From Streblospio benedicti (lineage: Eukaryota; Annelida; Polychaeta; Spionida; Spionidae): a stretch of 64,000 nt of DNA. A model generated the notes under the pieces. The model was not told where the DNA came from. It saw nothing but the letters and a program-made list of their open reading frames with translations, and did no database searches. Below are positions 51,001 to 63,000 of the stretch, piece by piece. The stretch is from positions 9,777,526 to 9,841,525 of the forward strand of contig CM032662.1 in assembly GCA_019095985.1 (NCBI GenBank), written 5' to 3'. Within the stretch, counting starts at the first letter, position 1, and the number at the start of each line of letters is the position of its first letter. The position numbers and the translations under genes were made by a program.

Positions 51001-54000
51001 AAATAGTTGAAACTGATGTGTTAACAATTCCACATGAGCTATACAGTTGCCTTAATAATAGTCAATCTTAAGTATAGGAACAGATTTCAATTTTCTGATA
51101 AGCAGGTATGAAATAGCAAATTAGTAATAGAGCTATCTGATAGGGTCATATTTGCTTTGTTATGGTCAGCATAGCACCAATATTCAGATGACCCAGTTAC
51201 AACAATAATAAACAGACAACGATTTGTGAATGCTGCAGCAAGTGTTCACATGGGGTCACATCAGGACAACAAGCTTGACCATGGTCAGAAATAAAGCCAC
51301 TCATGTCAGCTCCCAAGTCGGCAGCTACAGTAAACTTCTACCATGTGATTCAAATCAATTTACATGTTGGTGCAAGTGTATGTGTGATTGTCACATTGAC
51401 CATGCTGGCCAGTGTAAAATTATCAAATTAATTTTGAATGTGTTCATTTTGCAATGGTTATGCCCAGCAAAATAAAACAGTCGCGTTCATAAGAGAACAC
51501 ATGTACTTCTATTGTACCACAGGAAACAGCAGTGGAATAGAACAATATTATTCTTTGTAATAATCATTAATTTAAGTTTATAGAAAGAGAAACAATTCTT
51601 TCACTAACCGTCAATGCTATTAAGGCTCTATGCTCTAATAAAGTACATTAAGGCTCTAATAAAGTACAATAATTTGTTATCCAATGGTAAAGTGCTCACT
51701 AGTTTAGGAAATATCTGAAAACCTCAGAGCACCTATAAAGTGTTGCCATCCTGGGGGTGGGAAGGGGGGCATTTACCTTGGATATGGGTAGGGACATGGA
51801 CCCCCAACCCCATCTAACGATGCTGTAACCCATGGGGAAACCTGAAGCTCTCACCCCGGGCCTCTCACAAAGCACCATAAGCCAAAAAGTATGCTCAACT
51901 CCAATATTAGGTACATCAAATGAGCCATGAATATATATCAGCTGATATATAAATACATACAAGAATAGCACATGCTAAAGTTATCTCACACTTACAAGTA
52001 TGTGATAAATCTAAATGGATATTACTGTTCCACATTTATCCAACAAGAAATGATTGATACTAGTGATTGTCCCACAGAGGAAACAATTATTGATGACTCC
52101 GCCTCATCATTTTATTGAATAACCACTGTTCTTTCAAAATTAGTGCATATTGTTTTTGGATTTCCAATATGTCTTTATAGATAACACATGCAAAAATATC
52201 ATTTTCAAATACTTATAAAGTAAATAAAAGCAATCTAAATACTGTCCCAAATCTGGAGTAAAGGAGACCACTGCGAACTTCGATAAACAGACCAACTCTC
52301 TTTTGACACCACTTAAAGGCAGTCCATCATGTCGTAAGTCTTAATAGTGAAGTTCTATTAAACTTACCAACGATAAATGATTTGATTTAAATTGTGTAAA
52401 ACCATTTTAACCTGTGCATTAATTCAAAATATCTAACGCAAGTTGTGGATGTTCTACAATCAGACATGTCCCTAGGGTTTCGATGGTCATCTTGACAAAT
52501 TGGGTGGTTACATAATAGCTCTTGATGGATGTTAGTTTTGCTACAAAGGAATGCCCTTATCTTGTACATAATGGACAATCTATTAAGGATGAGGCCAATT
52601 AGAAAGAAGGTGTTGGACTGGAATATTGACATCTTAGTAAATTACCTTAACACAGGTCATTGCTGACAATGATGACTATGATGAAAAGAACTTCATTTAA
52701 ATGGGCCATCAGGTCACCGTAGTGGGTCATTGTGTCACGGTTATAAACTTGAAGGGAAAATTTGCCTTTAATGTAACAAAACATCTGCTATTTGACACCT
52801 TCATCATTTCTATCATCAATTGATTCTATATTTGTGTGTGTCACCAGGCACCAGCATCAAATGATTGTGTACATAACTAGTATATAGAAGAGAAACAAGG
52901 AAAGAAAGACTAAGATGATTTTTAAGGCACGTTTAAATGTTTAAAAGTGTAGAAATTACTCGAAAGATATGTTTAGAAGTGCACAAATAATTATGCTGGT
53001 GCCGTTGGTCTGTGTTGTTTGTTGGGGTGTGTGTGTATGTGTGTGTGTGTTTTGTACGTATAGTGTCGTAAGACTTTTTCTTCGGTTTATAGGTGCCTTG
53101 TCTAACCAGCTAACCTTATGATAACCTCCAGTAATATAGATTTTCTATAGATGTAGTATGTTTCAGACATTGAAGAACCAAAAACAAACAATCATGCCTC
53201 CCAATGACCAGGTAGGTGAAAGCTGTCAATAGATAATAAAGCATACATGTGTGAAAATGTGTGTAGTAGCTTGTGAAAATGAGTGTGTCTTCCTCAACTG
53301 TACAGACTGTTACCGGTTAATGATTTAGCTTTAGATTAGTTACTTAGATATAAACTTATTTTTTGTGAATGAATCATTCAAAAGATGAAACCTTCAATGT
53401 TTCAGAAAGTGAAACCTTCGCGAGAGGAAGACAGCAGACCATACACCAACGTAACCAACATGGATAGTCCACGAGATGTTGGCAGCGAAGAAAAACGTGA
53501 GGAAACCAAGGAGGCCAATAGCAAGAAGCAGGGCAATATACTGGACAATTTTTGCATTGAAATGATCATGCACAGCTTAAATGATCACTACCACAAACGG
53601 AATTTGAACTACAAATACAACTCTCTGCGACGACAAGCAACAAGAGGTATTGTTTAACACCAAATAAAAACACTCTTGAAGCATTTTGTGCTACCATGGA
53701 CGAGTGGATAGGGAGTTGGACTGGTGACCAGCAGGTCGTGGGTTTGATTCCCGGTTGCGTCTGATGGTGGGTGTTGAGCAAACCTACCTCTAACAGGTTG
53801 CACACTGATCCATGGTACCTACACGTTAAATAGGTACAGGTCAGGCGAGCGAATGCCAATGTGAGTGATTAGCACGTCTGCGATGTGCTGTAAGCTCCCC
53901 TGGGAGTTGAGAAAGATAGTGTGACAAGGATGCAAATGACCTGGTGTAGATGTAAAGTCGCTAGTCGCTAACTGTGAATTGCGAGTTTGCGACTGTAACT

Positions 54001-57000
54001 AAGAACATTTACATTTTATATATGTATTGGTTCAACCAGGTTGGCTTCGTCAGTAGTCAGCACCTCTTTTAATAGTGGTTTGGGTTCTAATGGAAATCTG
54101 CAGGGTCTGAATCCCAATGTTTGTTTACATCTAGAGACGAACCCACCGACCTACCGTACCTATACGGTAGGGCGGTGGGTGTGTGTCTAGATGTAAACAA
54201 ACGTTGGGACTCACTGACTGTGCTCTTTGATAATGATTAACCAAATCGTTTTGGGTATAACCATTCTAACAGAGTTGTTATCAAATGATTTATATGTTTA
54301 TAACTTATAGATGTCAAAAATGATTTTGATTTATTAATTGAATATATTGTGTTTCAGATATCCCTTTGTACCAAGATCAAGCAACCAAAATACGAAGAGG
54401 TGAGAATCAATGTACACATTTTGTGTACGTCGATACAATACAGTGTACATGTATGTACATGTGTATTTGACATAAAATTTAAATTGTTAAAAGTCGAGCA
54501 TGAACTATAGTTTTCCAATAAAATTTAAACATACATGTAGCATATAATCAGGATAAGAAAGGTGTTTTCAGCTGCCCAGATTAAAAATGTTTAATGCACA
54601 TGAATACATAGACATTACATTAAATAATTGTATATGCTAGGCTACACTCGATCTACAACCGAATTCATTAGGTGTACTATTTCATTTGAAATTGATCTAT
54701 CTGACAAAAGCGTTACTTCGATTCGACACATTTAACCATAAATTATCATTGAGAAAAAAATCAAGCCACCCAGTTGAAGACTATCACAAAATAGCTTATA
54801 CGTAGCGGTTAATCTTGTTAATTGTCTTTTTCAGTATACTTGAGACTGTGTGATGCCATTACGCGTAAAAATAAACCATTGGCTAACGAAATGTTGATGC
54901 ACTATAAGGATTTGATATTGAAAGAGAACCTCATTCCCAAGTTACTGAAGTTCGCTTTGGACACACAGGACATTGAGTATGCATCTACATGCCTTTGATA
55001 TTTCATATTTTTGTTCATTTACATCCCATCCAACTTCACTAGGTTTAAATTACAGCCAAATACTTCATAATAGTCATCTACTACCATAGCCATATATAAA
55101 CTGCAAAACATAATTAAGATGTACGCAATTTAAATATTTCAGAATGCTATTTATGTACTTGGAAGAAACATGGTCACCGGATATACTTTTATCTCGCACT
55201 CAAGAACTTAGAATGGTGATCTATCTGATTTTACATCCCCCAAATAATGGACTGTTTCATTGATAACTTGTACTATAACAGGGCTTCTAGCATCTTAACA
55301 TTTATAACATCCTTATGCCCATGGTTTTAAAGTTGAAAAAACAACAACATTTAACTAGGATTAGTATATTTACATTATATAATTTCAATGGTATAGATTT
55401 TGATATGGAACAAATCTTGACAAGGGTCTTTATACAATGTACGTGGATGTGGGCTTTTGCATGCTTGATTTTTTTATGATTTTTATTTGCAAATTGGATG
55501 TGATACATTACAATTTCAGCAAGTCAGGTAATGTACCGGTAGCTATAAAAATCTGATATGACGCGCTAAAGCATAGTTAAGAACACCATTTGATATTTAC
55601 AGCATGGTGGCACTGGTGTTTAGACATCACAATGACCATCCGCTCCTGTATGCAGCTCGCCATGGTGACTATGAACTGGCAAAGTTCCTCATTAAAAATA
55701 AAGCGGACGTCAACGTTCTCAGTGAACAGGTTCACAATTTTCTCTTCGTAGATTCTTGTCACTTGTAATTTAGAAACTGAACGAACTGATAACGTGACTT
55801 TGAACAGTGCCTTTTATATGTAAAATCAAGAAATTTCATCGTCCATGGATACATAACACTGAACATGAAATTGCCATTTTAGTAGCCCTGTAAATTATTT
55901 AATGAAAACTTTGCTAATGTTGTAGTTGTGACAACATGACATAATTCTTCCATATTCAACACAATCAAAACTTTGCTGTTTTAGGATGATAACCCTCTGC
56001 ACACTGCCATCAAGACCAAGCAGGACTGGAGCTTCATCAAGTTAATTGCTCTGAGCGGACTTAACGTGAACACGCCCGACCGACATGGCAAGTCTGTGTT
56101 CCACCTCGCAGTGAAGCATCTACACCACGACACGGACCGTCTCATGGATTTGTGCCGCTTCTTTGTCCAGCTCGACGCGTATTACACAGCTGTAAGTCTA
56201 GAGGATTTCGGAATTACAAATTAAACCTTTCTGTCATAGACTAAAATAAAGCCTAAATGGTGCCAACAGAAACATTGATTGTCTTTCGTGATTATATGGG
56301 CACTGTGAGAACTTCCAATGAATGCTTCATTTATGTGAGCTAGCAAATTTCGTAAACAACGAGGGCAATGTAAAGATTTTTCTTTTAAATTCTGCTATTT
56401 GATGCTTGCTGAAAGTCTGTTATTTAAAGATCCAGTGTTAAATACAAAGTCTTATAACATCAGACGGGGTCCGAACATAAAGGTTACTTAGTATATTCAA
56501 GGTTGTTATAATGTAAATTACATAAAGGTTTTCATGAATGTGGTTACAGGTTGACGAAAATGGCTGCTCGGTGCTCCATGAGATCTTGCTGAGCGACATG
56601 GACAATCCACACACAGCCATTGAGATGATCAAACTCGCAATCTGGCACGAGGTACTGGGCATTTGTATAAATTTGTCAATGTAAATAGATCTTTATCTTT
56701 TGATTTTTTTAGGTTGATTGGTGTGCAAAGATATCCCTTATGAATCTGAAATATGACCGAGGGTACTTTCATTTGATAGGCCCATTCTTGCATAAAAATA
56801 ACACACTTAAGAGACTGATTACCTCATTCATTCTTTGTAGTGCATGGCTGAATATTATTTCATTGTATAAACTATTAATGCAATTCGATGGATATTCAAT
56901 ATTGCATATTATTGTATAGGTGCCGATCAATGGCCGTGACAACGAAGGCCGCACCTGCCTGTTGTACCCACAGCGCTTTTCCAGCGTCTTCCACGTGCTT

Positions 57001-60000
57001 CTCGACCACGGAGCCGACATCTATGCACGCTGCAATGCAGGCTTTGGGGTCCTCAATTGGTATATACTCAGTATTTTTAACAGTGACTCCTATACTTATT
57101 GATTTGTCATTTTCAAAATACAACAATGGAACATGTTATCTATACATGTAGTAATGATGAAAGAATATCCATACTATCCAAAATTTGCTGAATTCCTAAT
57201 TGATAAAATAGTCTCAACTTTTTTTATCAGCGTCAAACCCCAATATTACTTAGTTTACAATATCTGATATCATATTCATATGTATGACCCACAATTAAAT
57301 ATTAAATCGAACAATTAATTTCTTCATATTTCACACATGAAGAGGGGGATCCAATGATGGAGGTGGTTACTTTTTGAATTTCTATCGTAGGGCCCTGCTG
57401 AACGCCCCTTCATCTGAAGCCAGCAACATGACCAACATGGTGATTGAGCGCGGTCTGAAAGTGCAGAGTGACATGCTGTTTGGACCCATCAATCCACGCA
57501 TTGTGCAGTGCTTTGTGCAGAATCACCAGTGTGATGTGGCCATGGTCAATGAGGTAGGTGCTTAGAACTTGTGTCGATTTACACACAAATTTAAAATAGC
57601 AGAATATGCACTAACATACGTGATATTATGGTGGACATATTTTGATCATGTGTCTGAACATTTTGTGAAAAAGAAGTCCAACTGAGAACATGTCTGTTAT
57701 ATGGGTGTTATATGGTCGGATCTGATAAGAGTTTAGGTTATCAGACTGTTCTGGAGCATGTTAAACAATGAAATTACATCAAAACGAATGCTAGCTACTA
57801 TTTCATTTTTTGTTTTGGGTTGAAGTAAACAAATGTCATTTGACTATTTAATGACTCCATCCCAAGACCCATGATCATATGACATCTCATACCCTAGCAT
57901 TACTTGCGTCCAATGATGAGTTGAATGACCATCAAACTTCCTACACATGTAAATGCCTATGCTTCATCATAATGGGAAATCTATCTGGATACTTGAAATT
58001 TTGGCGATCAGCTTTATACGTTTATGTCAACTTTTGTTTACACATAAAGTGTATAGCACCAAGCAAAAATGAAATGAAGACCTTTTGACACTTTGGACTA
58101 CTGTGACATTAAGTGTTTTCTTATACAGTGTATTGGTTTTAGGACGGGGAAACTGCTCTGCATTACCAGTTGAAAAAGATGGAAAAAGGATTCTATCCCA
58201 AAGATGAGAACTCCTATGCTGTTCTTGAAACATTAGAAGCTTTCATATCAAATGGTATTTAATGCATTTTACTATTTCATTTACATAGAGTGAACAAGCA
58301 AGTGATTCTTTTAGAGACAAAATTGGTTTGTATGTAGAACTCATAATGGGTTGATTGATAGAATACATCAGATGAATTTCACAATTGTGTACTCATGGAC
58401 AACAAAAAGACCACTGTGTGTGATATCATAGATACTTGATAGTGCTGTGTTAAAAACTTTTAAGAAAATACATGAGGAGCAAATAGCAGATTCTATTAAG
58501 GTAGTTCATAAAAGAATCGTCAACCCATGAATCTTTAAAGCTTATACTTCTAATCTCATGGAGTCTATACATAGCATGCAGTCTCATTTTCATATTTTAT
58601 CTTTTTCTTTCTACGCTATATTTTAACTAATAAAAAAGCTTTAAAAAGCACAAAATTGAAAGTTAACACTGTTTTCTTCCATTTGCAGGAAGTGATCTAA
58701 ATGCACGAACCCGATGTGATCTGTCTGTTGTGGATTACAGTGCTAAATACGCCTCTCCCCAAGTAACAAAATATCTATTACACTTTATAAGAAAGAAGAA
58801 GGAACAAAAACAACGAGCGATCCACTATGCTGCCATAACTGGCAACTTCAAGCACGCGTATGCTTTAGATACTAGGATGCGAATGCCTTATCACACAGAC
58901 TTCCCAAATTTCAATTAGCAATTGGTGATGTATTGAACTGCTGGATTGAGACATGTGATGAAGTTAAGAGGGACATCAATGTTCATCGTTAAGATTTTGA
59001 ATATTTCATTATCTTCTATTTGATAATTGTTCATTTATATCGATACAATTATATGCTACTGCTATGTTAGTGAGTGATAAAGAATCACCACTTTTTATTC
59101 AAGCAACTAAATTTGGGTAAAATGATAGCGTATAACAAATAATCCAAAGATTTTACATTAAGATCTCATGTTATAGAAAAAAAAGAATGATGCACCAATA
59201 TCATGAATTAAATACTGCAACACATATACCAGTTTATAAATACTAAAAAATTTGCAAATATGCATAAGTAACATCATGTGGTGGAACATTTACTGGTAAA
59301 ATTTGCAAAATAAGGTATCGATCATTGAAGAAACAGATTTAGTAGACATTTTTTTTCTATGAACACCCTGCACCCCAACTTCTGTAGTGTTGATAGGTGT
59401 CCAGATATATACAGGGTATATGAGCTTCAACATAATTGTAGGCAGCGCTATTTTTATATTTATTTAGTGTTTAGGGTACATTTCAACATGTTCAAAAATA
59501 AAATCAGGGTCTTTTAGTAAACTGTGTAAGACTTGTGTTCTCAGGTTTGTACTCAGGTATTTGTACATGTAGTTGTATATTGTATTTTAGATTAACCGGT
59601 ACGCACTAAAAGTGCAAAACATTTTGTGGATTCTCTGTTTACAGAGTATATTTTTATATTAAATTTTTATCATATTGTATACCATATATGTATTTTATTT
59701 AAGTAATTTAGTCTTTATTTTATCATATAATTTATGGTATACATTTTGGCAAATTGTGAGGCAAATGTAACTAACTTTTTAAGATACATTTTAATGCATG
59801 GTATATTTATTGAATGAAACGGATGATTTGTATGTTGCCAAAGAAAGGTTAAAATGCAGGAATTAATTTGAGTTTTATCATGTTGGTTCATTGTTCAAAG
59901 TAACTTGTGGAGGGACTTTATTTTAATTGTTCTATTCAAAATTTTGCATTTATTCAAATTCTATGTTCCGTTTCTTATTTTCTTTGTGATCTTTTCTTCA

Positions 60001-63000
60001 GAAATAAAGATTCATGTTTATTTTATTAATTGACTTGTTATATAGTAACAGTAAAGTAAAAATTACAAAAAATGTAAATTAAAATGCGTCCGCCTAAGAG
60101 AAAAATTCTAAAATTACCTTTTTTACACTTTTTAACCCCCTTTTTATAGTATTCCAATGTTGTTGTTTGTTGGATATTTATTGAATAACTACAAACCAAA
60201 CAGGTGTGTATCTTTGATGTTCATGTATATACATAGCATATGTGTCCTACATAACTACTCCACCCATAAGTATCACCTTCATGTGTGTTGAAAATAACCA
60301 AAGGAAGAAAACTAGTGCATAACCTCTTAAGACCATTTATAAACATACTGTCACAAAAGTGGCTTGGACACAATGCATCCTGATAGATTAACAACGTGCC
60401 CAACATACGAGGTCAGTGGGTGTATGTCGGATCAAGGCTGCCACGGTTGGTGAAGCTAAATATAGCGTCAGGTGTCAGACAGTGTGATTGCGCAACGCAG
60501 CATATAGGCGAAGTCGAAGTGTGTGTCCTTCGTCCTGGGAGATTAGCTCAGTCGGTAGAGCAACCGCCCATGACATATGACCAGTTGAATCATGGACGGG
60601 AGACCGTGAGTTCGAGTCCACGATCTTCCAAATTACCTTTACAAGCAACACTGACTTTCATTTCAATACGACTTCCAATAACAGATTATTGTGAATCGAT
60701 TTGAGGCCAGGCCCTCCAGTATATACTACTCACAATGGTTAAGCCGTAAAAACTGTAAAACCCAACTGGAAAGCCCTACCTTCTGGGTTCTGGTCTCCGT
60801 GGTGGGGTTTTCTCCTTCGCCTTCCTCACTGGAGACTGTTGGCGAGGGCGCTTCCCAGACTCCGAACCTTCTGGCACCTGAACCAACAAAACATGGGACT
60901 TGTCATACATGTACATAGACTTGACACTTACTTGCACCAGGTTCATTCCACACATCTCCAACTTGTAGTGTATGTCATGTTCAGTTTTTCAGCATGGAAA
61001 GAATTAATGTGTATTAATTCTGTAATCATATATATGTGTTTCCCAGTGCTTGCGGATATATTTTATACTTCCCTCTCGCTCTCACGTCTCTATAGCAAGC
61101 ATATTTCTACCAACGATAGATATAGCTGAAGACAGGTTTTACAACCCTAAGCTTCCATTTGACTATATCAAGTGGCCCTGGCGGAACTCGAACTCACGAC
61201 CCCAAGGTTGTGAGACCAGAATGAACCAAGCGAGCTGCTTGGGATGATGGTATCATTCTGGTCTCACAACCTTGGGGTAGGTTCATTCCACCCACAGCTA
61301 TATCTAGCGTTGGTAGAAATGTCTTTTGTTTTAAGCATTGAAAGAATGAAAGTATAAAAAAATAATTCTGTAATCTGCTCTCTCATTTTATATTTGGTGT
61401 GACGCAATCCAGCTATCTAGACTTGTGATGATTGTGCTCTGCTAGTCTAGCCTTTGACAGAAGGTTTTGCATGAAATGTTATTTACAAATGTCAACTCCA
61501 TGCATGACAGAATGTACACCTTAATGAAAGTTATTTTATGAACTGAACTTAAATTAACAACAAATATTCATGTACAAGTATATTCACTCTATATCTATAT
61601 TGGTGTTTTGATATATGTTGGCCTTATCATGTGCAATAATGAGCATCCGTTCAATATAACAGATTTACTAAAACAAATGTAAAATGTGTTTTCCAACCGT
61701 ACTTGTGTATTCAAGTGACAATTGGCTAAAAAAATAACTACAATAATATTGCAAAAGTATAGGTACATTTTTCCGGTATTTGATTCATAACAATATTGAA
61801 CATCCATTACTTTCAGTTAGCATCGATTCATTCACAATAACTACATTATTATATATGTAAACACTCACAATGAGGCCATATCCTCGGGGCACAACCTTTT
61901 TCCTTTCACTGTCGTGTGCGCTTTCTTCCTCAGAACTTGAACTGGAGTCATGTCGTTTTCGTGATTTTTCAGCAGATTTACTCGAACCAGATTTACTCGA
62001 ACCTTTCAAAACATTCAATTGTTAACAATGAATCAAGTATATTACGTTGTTTAAAACAAGATACACATCTACATTCATTTCATTGATGAAAATGACCTAG
62101 GGGTTATTCTGTTAATAATTTTATATAAATTATATATTCAAACTGGAATGAAAATTCTAGGTCAGAGAACATGTATGTGAATGCAATATATTCATATAAG
62201 ATTTTGTGAATGGATCTGATTTTACCTATTTTGTGTGATATTGCATTAAAAAAGGTGAACTTTGAGTTAATTTTTCACTTGTTACAGTGCATACCTGGTG
62301 ATTTTTTGTTTCGTTTTCTAATCATCCTAAATACAAAATTTTCTGTGAAAAAAATCACAACAATTAAATTTCAACTTCTGTTCATAAATATTCAAAACAT
62401 ACGTCTGGTGTCTTCTTCAGAACTTGACTGTCTCCTTTTACGATTTTTCCGTTCTGAACTGTGATCTTTAGTTTTCTTTCCTTTCCGGCCATGGTCATGG
62501 TCTGAATCCGAATCATGTCTCTTTAATTTCATATCACTTTTTGATTTATGAGAAGCAGTGTCACTGTCTTTTTTGTGCTTTTTGTTTTTAACGATTTCCA
62601 AATATTTCTTCACTAAGTCATCATCAGATTCCTCAGACTCGGTGGATGATGACTTTTTCTTATGTTTCTTCTTCTTTTCCTTTTTCTTTTTCTTTGACTT
62701 TGGCTTACTCTTTTCAACCTACAAAGCAATTATCTCTATTAATAAAACTAACACTCAGCTAAACGCTCACTGTTTCATCTGTTATATCAAATAGAAACAC
62801 AAAAAATTATGAAAGGAGGTTTCAATAAAGAATATCATATTTTAGGACCGGTTTAGCATCTAAATTCCTATGACATTCATTCATTTCCAAGAATGTCATG
62901 TACAAATAAAAAACCATCCTGAATTTTCATGAAATAAAAAATCAACTTGCGTAGCTAAAGGAAATTTTCAACTGCGTAATCTACCAAATATTTCAGCACT

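Noticed and set aside
53566-53859. 97-codon minus-strand frame
   Set aside because: It spans an ankyrin-gene exon in antisense and a SINE.
60537-60629. Functional tRNA gene
   Set aside because: A and B boxes and the acceptor stem look fine, but the centre is too long, with no clean anticodon arm and a bulged T-stem.
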